DNA of 64,000 nt, taken from the NCBI GenBank assembly GCA_947095535.1, contig OX352774.1, positions 74,896,416 to 74,960,415 on the forward strand, read 5' to 3'. Under the pieces are notes generated by a model that worked only from the letters and a program-made list of their open reading frames with translations, had not been told where the DNA came from and did not search any database. The position numbers and the translations under genes are program-made. The DNA is from Poecilobothrus nobilitatus. Lineage: Eukaryota > Arthropoda > Insecta > Diptera > Dolichopodidae. Below, one piece after another: positions 48,961 to 62,729 of this stretch. Numbering within the stretch: position 1 is the stretch's first letter; every line of letters begins with the position of its first letter.

Positions 48961-51900
48961 TTTTTTTAAATAAAATATTTACAATTTGATTGTAATATTT
49001 AACTCTGGATACACGTAAATGTGTAGATAAAATAAGGGAGGGGAGGGTACAATAAAAAAAAATAAAATAATTGCTATCAATTGGTGTAAAAAAATATAAT
49101 TATTATTATGATATTATATTTTCATTCTCATATTTAATTAATATTTGTTATTTATTTTATTTATATGTATCTAATATCTATATATATGAAAAATGTAAAA
49201 AGAAAAGCTTTTTTAAATCAGCTGTTTCGTGGAAAATTTAACTAATTATACTATATATAATATACATTGTATGTATGTATATAAATTGTGAAAAAAAGTA
49301 TAAGGGAACAAAAAAAAAAAACTTTTCCTGTTCTTATCACATGTTTTTTTTTTTAACACACATGTGTAGATACGTTGAAATCGCTTTTTTTTTTTTTTAT
49401 ATCGTTATAAATTAAACAAAAATGATTTCATAAACCTACCCCTACATTTTATTATCGAAAATAATATATTTTTTAACAAATTTTAATTAGAATGTAAATA
49501 TAATATGCAAACTTATTGTTATATAATTTAAAAAAAAAAAAAAAATTAATTATTAGAATAACGAATATTTTAAATAAATTTCATTGCAATTATTATGCAT
49601 ACCCATATACATCATCATCATAAATCTTTTGTTTCACTATAATTATGTTTCATTAATCTTTATTTTATTCAATAATGAAAATTTCTATTTTTTCTTTTGT
49701 TTTATTATTATTTATCGTTATAATTAATGCAGTTTTTCATTTAGGGTTTTCATTATCTCATCGTCATCAGATTCGTTTATTAATTTTTTTTTTTTTTTTT
49801 GTATATTAAATAAGTAATTAATAGTTTAAGTGTGTGTGTGGGGGTGGGGGGGTCGTTTTTTATAGATACTTTTTTTTTTTAAATTGTTTTTGGATAGAAT
49901 ATTCTTATAATATGTTTAATAAGATTATATAATTAGAGTATAAATTTTCTATATTATACCTTTATGTAGTATTTAAATTTTTATTTTTATTTTTTAACTA
50001 ATCGAGAATGAATGGTAGAAATAAAAAAATTTGTTAGAATAATGTAAAATATTTTATGAATTTAAAAAAAGAATAACCATCTGATAATTAAAAAAACGTA
50101 TTAAAATTATTTCTCAAATAAAAAATTCTGCTTTTATACTTTGTAATGGACTGATGGGTAATGCTTTTGTAACCAAAATTGTAAAATAATTTATTTTTGA
50201 CAGCGAAAATTTGGTTTTGTTTCCTTTTTGATTAAAATTTTCCACAAGTAAATTATGTATAACACTTTTAATGTGAAATATACATATGAAATATAAAATT
50301 AGATACGTATCTTGTATTTAAGAACTTCTTTTTTTGAAATTGATTTTATATTAATAAACAATAACTAAAAATCTATATTCATTCTTGTGTATAAGAATAG
50401 ATGGCGCACAAATAAAAACTGTTTATAGATATTTAATAAGTCTAGTATTTATACAAAAGCTATACATTCGAGTATTCGACGGCTTAGTGAAACTAATGAT
50501 TTCCAAAACTATAGATTTAATCAAATATGAATAATAAAAGATTGAGTGGGTCGACCTATGCTTCTTATAGAAGCGGAAAGGTTATTTTTTAGTAGAATTT
50601 GTAAAATATTACAGAGATTTGTTTAAAAAACTTTAAATAATTGTAATAAATATCAACTTTTTTTTAATTAAAAATTATTTGTGTCTTAATAAAATCCTAT
50701 AGAATTTTCTAACCTCATTATAGTCTTAATTTCGAATCTATTAAAATCCTAATGAAAAAAATCTTACTTTTCAATAAATTAAATAAATTTAACAACATTA
50801 TTATGAATTTAATTAAAATAACAAGGTTACTTTTTTTCAAATATATATATATGTGTCCTATTCATTCTAAATACATATTTACTTATAATTAATAGTATGT
50901 ATTATATAAGATATATACATATATTATGTACATATGTATTGTAATTATTGAATTTTTAATAGAATAAATATTTTTCATTTTTGTACATGCATTTTTTTAA
51001 TAACATTTACGAGTATATACCTATTATCATTCGTTTTTGGATATTTCCTTTTCCGGTTTTTAATTTTATACATATATATTTTTTTTATTTATAACATAAA
51101 TTATTTAAATTCTATAAATTAATAGAAACAAAGAATAATTATAAAAGAGTTATTTGTTTTAATTATAATTTAAATGTTCAGCACGAGTTTCTTGTCCATT
51201 TTTACAAATGGAAGGAGGGGGAGGGCAATAAAAACTAAAAAATAATATACATATCTTTACAGTACAATGATTTTTTATTAAATTTTTTTTAAACTATATT
51301 CATTATTATATATTGATATTACAATATAGAATAACGCAATATTATTAAGCCATAATGACTACTAAGGCCATTATTGGTTGAATAATATTATTAATTTATA
51401 TAGTATCTATCTAATATTATTTAGTTTGTTTATATTATTATAATATTTGATAATAAGGGTTATTTATTAAAAACTAATTACTATTTCAGTCATTTTCTAC
51501 TGGATTTAAACTCTATAAACTATGTGTATTTTTTTATTAAGAGTCTTCACGTAAAATTGCATCGAAGGAAAATTAAATCCAAAAATGCTACATTACGTGA
51601 ACAATTACAGATGACATAAATGTTGATTGGTTTTTAGACAACTATTAGTATCTTCTATTGTTATCTTTCAAAAATGTCAATTTAAATAAAAACAAACGTC
51701 AAAAATATGCAAGAGTAAATGTCTAAAATATGCAATAAGGTTGATATCTAAGATATTATAGTTTAAGATAAAATATCTTTGCATATTTTTTAAACATGAA
51801 ACAACAAGAATTTTTGTCAAAAATTTCCACCCGACCATTCAATCCTACTATTCAAGACCAATTTGTACTTGTAAAAAACTCTATTATTTTATAATTATTT

Positions 51901-54900
51901 TATTCCTCAAAAATTGCATAAATATAGGGGTTACTTTGTACAAATTTTATTTTCCTACATTTTTCTTTATTAAAACAATTCAAATTTCAAATGTAAAGTT
52001 CCATTGTATACTTCATTTACATGTTGGAAAAAATTTTTATAAAAATAATAATTAAAATACAATATTCTTGTTTTAAAATTCTAATCAGCCTTATTTGTCA
52101 TAAATTGATTTTGCAGTATGTAAATTTTGTTTTTGTTAATATTTTCACTACACATTTTTTTTCTGTTTTTTTTTTTTCGTTTTAACTAACAGTGTAAATC
52201 AAAAATATTCGGTCAGTTTTTTTTTCTTTTTTCTAAATTAGGCTATAATGTTAGGCTATTATTAGTCTTTGTATTAATATTGTAGCTTTTATTAAAAATT
52301 ATTTTATTAAATATTAAACTCAAATAGATTAAACAGTTTCTGTCATTAGGCGCTCTGCCAAATGAAAAATATGTGATAGAAAACAGGATTTTATTTATAA
52401 ATAGCTGGTCAAAAATAATAATAATTTATATAAAGACAGCTGTCAAAATGAATTGAAGAAAATTGATGTATTTAATTATTTTATTAAAAATTATACTTTT
52501 TATCAAAAAATATGATTTAATATGGTCTCCTTTTAGGGTTAGTTAATTTTGATGACTACAAATTTCTATTGAAAAATAGCTTTGTTTGAAAAATGTAAAG
52601 AATGCCTTTACTTTTGGTCTTTAAAAAGTACGATTATTTTCAGATAAATACAAATCGAATTGATTTGTTATTTAAGTATATGAAAACTATTTATTATAGA
52701 CGTTATTTGTTTTTTTTTTTTTTTGTACTGCTGTTAATGTAATGAGTTTTTAAAAAGAAATTAAACTGTTCTTTGTTGTATTTTTTGGTTAACTTGATTA
52801 CTTATTTTAGATATACACTGTTATATAAATACACAAAAATTGTCAATGACAAACACTGGATCTTAAGAAAAGAAAAAAAATTCATTTTTTTTCAATTTAT
52901 TTTTAAATGTCATTTTGAATTAAAGGTGAAATTTTTTTTTTTTTTTTTTGTATAATTTCCTTTATTTTATTATTCATATACATATTATGTATCTACAGAT
53001 AAATATATATTTTTTTAAATATAATTAATATGACAAAGTCAATTGCAATTAAAATAATAAATAAAAAAAACAAAAAAATATAGGTATGCAATAAGTACGG
53101 CAAACCGCAACCCGGAAAAACAACAAAGGAATAAAAAAAAAAAATATGGTATATAGTTAGAATATACGAGTACGTATATGTTTTATATGTAATATGAAAT
53201 ATGGAGTTTTATTTTTTATAAATATACAAAAATATCTCATCATACTTATAACATTATTTAATTTGTAAATACATATATACATACCCATATATATCTATAT
53301 ATAAATATGTATATCCATTTATTAATATCAAATTAAATTTGTAAAAAATGTCATGTGCACAATTTAATTTATTCTAAATTTTTCTTTTTATTTATTTTGT
53401 AAAAAAAAAAGAAAAAAAATTAATCTGAAACTCATAATCAAGGTAATTTAGTATTTAATAAAAAAAAAAAAAAGTATACGAGTATTATATGTATGTATGT
53501 GTATACATATATATATATATATATACAATTTAAAACATATGTTTATGTTAACCTTGAATATAATTTTTCTTTTAATTTTTTTTTCACTTCTACAATTTAT
53601 CTAATTGCAAATAATGTTTAAAATTTAATTCCGTAAAATATTTATTTAAAAGAAGGAAGTGGGGGTTGTGAGGGAGGGGGTGTATATATATCCACCATCT
53701 TTGTATAATCACATAAGATAAATTATAATTCTAATTCAAACTCATATTTTATTTATTTAAAGATAATGAAAATATATTTAAGCGTGTACCTACGTATTTG
53801 TTTGTACTGATTAAAAGTATTTATATCTAAATTCTAAGTACTTATCTAACACCTGCCTCTACTAAATTTACCTTTATACTTTGTCAGATATGATGAATGT
53901 TTAATTTGACATTTGATATAGGTACGTATGTACGTACGAATGACAAAAACAAAAAAAGAAAAACTATTAGAAATTACCTTATACCGATCTTCCACCCCAA
54001 TTCTCTCCTACCATTTTTTTTTTTTTTTTTTTTGAAGTACATACTTTGATCAGAACGAGTTATCAGCGTTTATTGGCACATTTTTTTTATATTTAACTTA
54101 TATAAAAAAAAAAAAATTTTTTTTTTGCTAAGTAATGTTCTAAGAAATTTTCTTCTATACCTATAGATATAAAAATATTTAATAGATATAATTGCTTGGT
54201 TATTGAAAATAAAAATTTTCCAGTTGAATTTAATCATGAATTTTTAACTTGCTTCCTATATTTCTATTGTTTAAATTTTATATATGTATAGTTATGTGTA
54301 TTGTATATAATATATGTATACTTTTTTTTTAAATCTTCCAAGATTTTTTTTTTTTTATTTCTTTGTCAGAAGAATAATGAAATGATAATAACGAACGAAT
54401 ACAACAACATGGACATCAAATAACTTTTTTTTTTTTTTATAATTCTAAACAATTCTATTTATTTATTTTTTTCTCGAAATGAAAATACAAAGTCTAAAAC
54501 ATAGCCATTTGTATTGTTGTTATAGTAGTAGTAGCTGTAGAGGTTAACTTTACTTATCTATAAAATAAAATATATCTGTACACATATATTATATGTATTA
54601 TGCTAACATTTTAGAATGTCTATATCTATACTCTATAGATGTACGGTAATGACAAAAAAAAAAAAAAAAATTGTTTTTGACATGTGAATGTTTCTAATAA
54701 TGCTCGTGTGTGTTTTCTTTTTTAAAGAAGTTTGAAAAGCTTTTCTATAAAAGCTTTTGTTTTATTTTTATTAGATTTTAATGTTGTTGTTCTAGAATTA
54801 ATTTTTTTTTTTTGCACTATCTATCTTTAAGATATTTATTATCTCGTCAGTAAATTTAAATTAAAAATGACGTATTTTTTTGGAGACTTTTTCTACAGTA

Positions 54901-56161
54901 TATATAATGTACATAATATTATTATAGGTTTATATGATGATGTATACGTAATGTAGTAGATAATATTTAAAATGAAAAATGAGTGAAACAACTGATTTGA
55001 CGTAAAAGTAATATTTTTTATTTAAAAATATACAAAAAAAAAAAAAATTTCAAATGGCATTGGAAAAAAAAGTTAAGCTTTTTCATCAGTTTCTATCTAT
55101 AAGAATTGTATAGGTGTGTATATAAGGAAGTTTTGATGTTTTTTTTTTTTTTTTTAGTGTATGGAAAGTTGATTTTTATTACTTTCACAAGGAGGCGATA
55201 AAAAACATATTCATTGAAGGTTTAGAAAATATAATTGTTATTAATTAATGTCTAATAAATTTATAATTAAAATTACTTTTAAATTATTTTAGCGAAATAT
55301 TTTTTGTTTATAATGCCGGAAAGTATGCAAAATATACTTTTGATTGCGTTTTTGTTTTAAAAAAAAAAAAAGAACCAAAAAAAGTATTTTTATATATTAA
55401 ATAAAAGAGAAATTATTTTATATGATATATAAGATTATTTACTCATATGGAATAGTGGTTTTTACTAAAATAATAAGTTTATTCGTACTAAATAAAATTT
55501 CATTATTCTTGACAACTAAAAATTAATAGTTTTGGTAGTTAAAAATTTTTGAATTGATGAACAAAAAAATCAAATGCTTGAGTGTCATGAATAAAATTTT
55601 TTACCCGACCAGAAGTAAAAATTTTATTAAAATTTTATTGTACTCTCCTCAATTTAAAATAAAAAAATAAAATAAAATTTTAACCGAACGCGCAAATAAT
55701 TCAAAAAATTTTATTTAGAATGAACAAAGCTAATGGTGGAATAGTGGTTTTAAATAATTTAATAACAGTTAATATAAAATTAATTTTGTCCTATAATATT
55801 ATCTTATGGTTTGGAAATAAAGTCCATATAAATAATTCTTTTTAAAAAAATTTTGAAAAAAATATTTCAATAATTTTCCAAAAAAAAAAAAAAAGCAGAA
55901 ATATCTTATAATATTTCTGGAGAAAGCAGATATATATATATATATATATATTAACGAAAAGAAAGAAAAATTAACGAAACTATCTATTTCATTGGTTTTA
56001 ATTCCATACACGTTAACCATACACGTTGAACTTAAATATTTTCAAATTTGTACAAAAATTGTATAATTCGACGACTTAATTTGGTTTATTTTCCTTCATT
56101 TTTTCTGTGATTTTAATTTTAAATCAAATTAAAGTTGTTTTTTTAGACTTCATTGCCGTTG
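48961..56161. other. 7.2-kb AT-rich stretch with plus-strand G-rich spots
   Basis: G-rich islands occur at 49025-49038 (GGGAGGGGAGGG), 49831-49852 (GT repeat into GGGGGTGGGGGGG), 51205-51221 and 53661-53681 (GGGGGTTGTGAGGGAGGGGG). (TA)n is at 53508-53524 and 55930-55951. A patch at 50535-50580 carries the inverse of the 15-mer at 6656-6670. No gene recognised. Confidence 0.5.
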
Positions 56162-56346
56162 TTTTTTTTTTTTTTTTAAGTTTTTAATAAATGTGACAAA
56201 GAAATTACGAAACCTTTCCTTTTCAGGCGTGGCTGTAAATGTCTTAATTCAGAAATTATTCTAACGACTTGTGTGGTATTCGAAACCACCTCGTTGTTTA
56301 CAACGTATTTTATACGCTGCTTTTACCCGCTAGGCCACAGAGTCCC
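56162..56346 (-). mobile_element. SINE-A copy 4, diverged
   Basis: Minus strand: head GGCCTAGCGGGTAAAAGCAG, an AGCGTATAAAATACGTT-type arm, then box B with a disrupted GGTTTCGAATACC. The body has CATTTACAGCCACGCCTG and AAAGGAAAGGTTTCGTAATT blocks. The A tail is the T run 56162-56177. More mutated than copies 2, 3 and 5; a target duplication is not clear. Confidence 0.85.
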
Positions 56347-57874
56347 GTCATTTGTTTTTGGCATATAACATTTTTTTGGTTTGTATTTGATCTTGTTTCA
56401 TTTGACCACATTTCACTAATCGTGATTAAATTAAAATAAATATTTCTTAAAACTAGGTGAAAGTAGAAGTACATATTTTTAAGAAAATCTACTTATATAA
56501 ACTTCAAAAAAAATTTTTGAGCCAATACTAAAGCATTTTTTTTTTATCAACTACTGACTTGTTTTTCCAATGATCGTTAGTTATATGAATAGTTAAATAG
56601 CTTTTAATATTCAAATAATAAATATATAGAAATAAAAATACTTTTTTTAATAGAATTATATTTGAATTTCTAACACAAAAGGAAATTTAAATAAAAGTTT
56701 TTTATAACATTTAAAATTAGTTTTCAATTATTTTTATTTTAATTATTTCCACACAAAACACAACATAATTTCTTTTTTTTTTTTAACTAAAAATATAATT
56801 TCTAGTTTTTTGTTTCTAAATTTACTTTAGTAGAATGCACACCTATTTATTTGTGTGTATGTATGATATTTTTCATCTGTTATCATTTATTTATTTTAAA
56901 TTTTAAATTTTTATAAAAAAAAGGACATTCTGTTAGTTATAGTTAATATATGTGAGCCTGCAATATAGAGGGGGGATTCATTCTTTCAGTATATACATAT
57001 ATAAGTTTGCAAAGAAAAGAATTACAATAGTAAAATTAGAACTAAATAAGAAAAACAATCACTATTATCATGATAATAATAATGGTGATAAAAAATAAAA
57101 GTAAAAAAAGACTGTAAAAAAAAAAACAACATAAACCAAAAATAAAAATTAGGAGATTTTGATTAAGTCCTCTTATTAAAAACAAAAAAAGAAATCAATT
57201 CTTTTGTTTAAAAAAAAAAAAATTGGAATAAATTTCTATATAACAAAAAGAAACAAAAAAAAACAAAATGTTTAAGTTAGTGAATCATTTATGCATTAAT
57301 GGATTTTTCCAAAAAGAAACAGAGAAATAATAATGAAAAATTTGAAAAGTAAAACAAAAAGATTTATAAATAACGAAAAAATTTAGACTAAAATATAAAA
57401 AAAAAGAAAGTGTGATAAAAATAAATATAAAAAAGAGAACAAAAAATTATAATTAAAAATACATATACTTACTTATAAAAGTAGTCGTCTTAACTAACAC
57501 AAAACAATATTAAAAATTTACCCATATATGATTTAAAATAACTTTTTTATAAATAAATTTTCTTCCGGCATTTTCAATTCAATAAAATTTTCATCAATGA
57601 ACATACTGACACATATTATTAATATATATATTATGTACTTCAATATAAAATGAAAGTTATTTTTAAGTAGAAATATATTGAAATTAATAGTCTATACTCT
57701 ATTGAAAGAAATATTGAACAAAGAAAAAAACACATTAATATAAATTGTATAATAAAATAAAGGAAATTCGAATTTTTGTAATTAAAATTTATTGGAATTA
57801 GAACCAATTCTAAAAATGTTTAACGTTTATTCAAAAATATTAAAATTTAAACACCTGGAATAAAAATACAACTT
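56347..57874. other. AT-rich, nothing coding identified
   Basis: TTTCATTTGACCACATTTCA at 56389-56408 resembles the ends of MITE-4 (6.85 kb). 57000-57480 is strongly A-rich on the plus strand. A 6-G run lies at 56970-56975. Confidence 0.45.
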
Positions 57875-58238
57875 TCATTATGATGTTAAACTTGTGCTGT
57901 AATACGTATCATCAAATTATAGTTCGAACTAATTTTAATTTGGCACAATAATTTAGCATAATTATTTAGCTTTTTTATGTCCAAACAAAATTAAAAGCTC
58001 CATGGTTGGGGGTCTAGATGGCCTAGAGGTGGGTAAGAGGGTATAAAATACACTGTAAACACCGAGGGGGTGAGGATTTGAATCCCACACACGTCCTAAG
58101 AATAATTTACCTGAAAGAGAAACCCTGTGTAATTTCCATTGTCATATTTATGTGGCAGGAGGGAGTAAACTAAAAAAAAAAAGCAGCTCAATGGCTCGAA
58201 ATCTAATGATACGTATCACAAGTTTAACATGATATGGA
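57875..58238. mobile_element. MITE-2 family, copy 3, split by a SINE
   Basis: The left arm TCATTATGATGTTAAACTTG leading to ATACGTATCATCAAA and GTTCGAAC is the inverse of the right arm, TCGAAATCTAATGATACG leading to TATCACAAGTTTAACATGAT. Without the SINE at 58006-58184 the element would be about 175 bp. It carries the TTTAGCTTTTTTATGTCC and AATTAAAAGCTCCATGG interior also seen in copies 1 and 2. Confidence 0.82.
57996..58194 (+). mobile_element. SINE-A copy 5, inserted into MITE-2 copy 3
   Basis: The head GGGGGTCTAGATGGCCTAG has box A TGGCCTAGAGGTGGGTAAG and box B GGATTTGAATCCC, plus the GGTATAAAATACACTG arm. The body is shortened (no CAGCCACGCCTG block), leading into CTGTGTAATTTCC, ATTTATGTGGCAG and A(11). 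AGCTCCATGG (57996-58005) and AGCTCAATGG (58185-58194) are the target duplication, one base changed. Confidence 0.88.
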
Positions 58239-60832
58239 TGTAAGAAAAAGAACACAATATCAATTAAAAATGTATGGAATGTATTCAAACGGAAATAAAG
58301 CTCAGATTGCATTGAATGATTCATTTTAATGATGTTGCTGTATCTCGAAAATGTTGCTGATGATGTTATACATTTTGATACATCATAAAAATGTTGATAG
58401 CTTTTCTAAAATTAATAACCTCGTATAAATTTAATTTTAATTTTAGAGTTTTTACGTGTTCAGAGTAAATATTTTCAGTTCTATAGTCAAAACATTTATA
58501 CTAAATTCGAATTTAAATATTTTTGCCTCTGATCTATAAAGAAATATCAGAAAAAATATTTATACACATGATATGAAGTATTTGTAGTAAAGTATTTCTA
58601 TAAACGTCCAACGAAATTCTTAAATCTAGAAATTTAATTAAATCTAAATTAAAGAGATTCTTTTAAGGTTAAAAATATATTGACATATTCACCCAATCAT
58701 TCTATCAAACCATTCAAAATATAATTTTTTGTTTAAAATTAATAACTTAAACATTAATAAAACAGTGGGGATGCTAATGTCATAATAAAAAAAAAAAAAT
58801 GTACCTAAGAAGAGGTCATAAACATTTTGAAGTTCAAAAAACTCTTTATTAAAAAGAAATTAGAATTCAAAAAACATCACATTTCAACTCATTTGTTTTG
58901 TTTTTTTTTTTTTTTTTTGTCTTTATTCTTTTGTTGTTTTGTTTATATGTAATTTATAGATTACTGATTAGAGGGAGATGAATTTCATTCATCTTTTATC
59001 TTTCCCCCTTCTCATTATTTTTGATTTGTTATTTTTTTTTTTATTGCTTCTCTTTTTTTTTTTTTTTTCCAAATCCATACTTAAATGAATGTGTTTACAA
59101 AATTTCACACATAAAAAGAGAGAGAGGTGTGAAGTGAATTTTATTTTTTTCTTTCAATTTATTTTAATAAAACTGTAGTGTATACGCATTAAGAGAACAA
59201 CACTTGGTGGTGATTCTAAAATGTGTTTAAATGCAACGCAAACAAATAAAGAACAAAAAAAGGGACAGTATCAAGTTTATAAAAGCCATTAACAAAATAT
59301 TTTTAAGTGAAAATAGTTATACGCATTTAATACGGAAAAACTAGAAAAAAATAATGTGCAAGTGAAATAATTTTTTTTTTTTGTTTTTTTTTTTAATTCT
59401 AAAAGGGGGAATAAATAAAATTCGATTTCAGTATTAATAAGCATACGCCATACATATAATATTCATATACATATATGATATTAAAATGTCATTGACCCCA
59501 TATTGTATGACATTCTGATTTTTATTAATGTTATGTATTGTATGTAGATATACATACATCCATACATAATATTGTTTTTGTTATAATATTTAGCAACAGT
59601 AGCATAATTTTTTCCCTATCATATTATTGTATGTATGACAAATTCAATAAATATTTTTTTTTTTTTATGAGAAAATGCATCAGATGCACTTTTTTTTTGA
59701 TTTATGTTTTGAATTTTTTTTTTTTTTTTCGTTTTTCAAACAAAAATTTGTGTACATATTTAAATTTGCTGTAGCAGTGGTGTTGTACTGTGTTTTGTTA
59801 TTGTCTGGTCTTCTTTTATGCCATCCTGGTGTTTTTTTTTGTTGTTTTTGTTATATTTCGTGTATACAAATATTATTTGTGTTCACTTTTTGTTTATAAA
59901 GTTTTACACTTTTTTGAAAACAAAAAAAAAAAAAAAACTGATGATTCCTCTATTATACTTAATAGGTCTTTTTTTTTAAGAGTGTAATTCTATATATGTA
60001 CATGTAGTTCCAATAGCTTGTTCTTTTTTGGTTTTTTTGTTTTTTATTTTTGAAAATTTATTTTAGAATTTTGATTTTTGTTTTAATTAAAAACTTTGTT
60101 TATTAAACCTGAAGGTATAGGTTTTTTGTTTTTTTATTCTTTTCACACTTTATATACATATTGTTAATATTTTCAATGATAATAAAATAGGGATCATAAT
60201 AATCACGTTTTCCTGTTTTCATCTTTGTGATTTTATTTCAATTACATGTTCATATAAAAAATCATATATATGTATGTATATACATTATGTAAATTTTGAT
60301 AATTTATATTCATTGTTTTTTCTTTTTTGTGTGATGAAAAATGCACGTTAAAAAAGGAAACTTATGTTAAAAAAAAAGGGATTTGTGTGAAAATTTTATT
60401 TTATTTTCAATATGATATCAATATTTGTTTACCTTTTCACCTTTACTTTGTTTTTTTTTTCTTTTTTATTGAAATTTTACTTTTATCAGCAGTTTTTTTT
60501 TATTTTTTTGTTTTAATAATATTTTTTATTTTAATTAAAAAGGATAAATATAAAAAAAAAAAGAGATAAAAAATAATCATATGTACGTGCCTTATTGATT
60601 GACCTCGTCATTTTATTTAAAATTGAGTAGGATATGATTTTTATTTTATTATGTTAATATTGATGATGTGTAAAAGGGATTTAAATATTATTATATACAT
60701 ATATTATTCACTGTTGTTATCCTACCTTAAGGTTTTAGTATTGAAAAAGTTTATTTTTGTTTTTCATTTTATTTAAAAACTATTAAATAACTACTAAATA
60801 AATAATAAATGTATGAAATTTTCATTATTTAA
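58239..60832. other. AT-rich, possible transcribed leader patches
   Basis: 59160-59340 is leader-like (GCAACGCAAACAAATAAAG, GTGCAAGTGAAATAA). 59763-59830 is less AT-rich and open on the minus strand (HQDGIKEDQTITKHSTTPLL then a stop), but has no recognisable product. The rest is T runs and TATGTATA repeats. Confidence 0.35.
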
Positions 60833-60862
60833 TTTTTTTTTTTTCTTTTTTTACAGGTAAGA
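60833..60862 (+). promoter_or_regulatory. Candidate recursive splice site (zero-length exon)
   Basis: A T-rich tract of more than 20 bases runs into TTTACAG/GTAAGA, with the acceptor AG at 60855-60856 and the donor GT at 60857-60858. This is the juxtaposed 3'/5' splice-site arrangement of ratcheting points in long insect introns. It implies a plus-strand transcript whose intron spans this position. No flanking exon is identified in the window. Confidence 0.45.
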
Positions 60863-62729
60863 TTTATTTTTGGGATCAATTTTAATCATATTTGATTTAT
60901 TTACATATAAATCAATAGTATAAGTAAGTTTAAGGATAAAATTTATATGATATTTTATTAAAAATTATATGATAATTAAAATTACATAAATTTATAATGT
61001 GGAAGAAAAAAAAACTGGCGATAAAAAATTATATAATTTAATAATGAAAGTTAATATTTTGATTTAATATTCGGTTTTTGCTATTTATAAATTTAAGAAT
61101 TTATGAAGATATATTTTTCATTAATAGAAAAATTAATAATAAATCTACAATTAAAATCTATGTTTTTTTTGTAAGAGTAAAAATTTTTATTATGAAAAAC
61201 TATTATAGATGTATTAGTAAAATTAGACCTTGCTACTTAATATAATGACGAAAATTTGTATTAGAAATGATTTCTTAAAGTACTTCACGTTTTCTTAACT
61301 TACTTCACATTTAAAAAGAGTCTTCATTTTTGCTTCGTTACCAATTAATTAAATCTTGGATATCTTAGTATAAGAAAGTTACGGGAGTCTGGATATATAA
61401 GTATACATAGTGTGTTTTTAAAATAAAAAGTACATATTGTTAGATCTTAAAAAACTTAAGGGATTAATAAAAGGGGTTAATTCAGTTTTATTTTCAGTTC
61501 TTGATTTATTTTTTATATACCTATTTTTTTTTTAAACTAAATCAAAAAAAAAAAATGGGAAAGTACATTTAGAAAAAAGGATAAAAATTTGGAAATTTTT
61601 ATTTTTAGAAGACCAAAAGTGTTTTAAATCATGTGGAATTGCAATTTTATGACAAATTATATATTATGTACTTGGTACAAATAATTTTATATGTAGGTAC
61701 CGACTATACATTTTGTATAGAAGCAATAAAAGTTAATATTCATTATGTTGAATTATTACGATTTTTTTTTTTTTGTTATATATTTTAAACATCTGCCATA
61801 ATTATTATAACAAAGTACATATTATATTGCAATGCAAAATATACTCAAATATGATGTCATTAACACAAAATTGATTGGTTCGGTATATGACAATTGACAA
61901 AAAATAAAATCAGTTTTTAACCAACATATGGCTGTAATTATATAATTATTCTTCATGTGCTTTGAATTCAAGGCAACAATGAATGATTCATGACCTATTG
62001 CAATATAATTTAACTTTTTTTTTTTTTTGTGAAATCGCTTTTTATAAAATTTAAATTACATATGACATATGTAAAAGAAGTATACACTCGAAATTATTGT
62101 TCAAATTTATTTTTGTTTTATTTTTTTCCACATTGACTTTTTAAAAACTTGTAAATTTTTAAGTAAGATGAAATTTATCACAAAGGTGTGTTGTGCACAA
62201 CTCTTGTATACGTATACCTTTGTAATAAAAATAAATGCATGTTTTTGCTTTTCATTTGACTTTAATTCGAAATATATACATAATATAATAAACATTTGTT
62301 AAGAAGGGGGTATATATATTATGTAAATGGAATATTAAGCAATATTGTTTTTATATTAATTGGGGGGTTTTTTTTTTTTTTTTAAATGTACGACACATTT
62401 CATGTTTAAAAGTTACATGAAATTTTCTAGTTAATAAATGTCATGAAAAATATTTTTATGTTGGTTTAAAAAGAAATTAATGCAATTAAATTTTCACAAA
62501 ATATGCATTACTTGTGTATGGCTTTTCGTTTTACAAATACAAATATTACAAATTATTAAATTACAAATATTAAAAAGGGTAAAAAGAAAAAAAAAATTTG
62601 CAATTGCAAAAATTATTGTCCCCTATTTATATTTTAAAAACAAATATCCTTAAAGAAACTTTTTCGTATTTAAATAGATTGAATTTTGTCCTTTTATTTT
62701 TAATAACAAAAATTCGGTATTGAATATTT
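60863..62729. other. AT-rich, nothing identified
   Basis: A/T runs and TA repeats; a 6-G run at 62362-62367. No coding or repeat structure recognised. Confidence 0.5.

Noticed and set aside
43000..54000. Many TGTANATA words as Pumilio sites in a giant 3' untranslated region
   Set aside because: They follow from the TATGTA and TACATA simple repeats and cannot be told from background.
56145..56360. Target duplication for SINE-A copy 4
   Set aside because: Candidate flanks (TCATT and GTTTTT words) do not align without gaps, so no duplication is claimed.
10034..58184. SINE-A heads as functional tRNA genes
   Set aside because: Boxes A and B are present, but the anticodon arm is an aberrant stem, there is no acceptor stem pairing, and each is joined to a shared body and poly(A).
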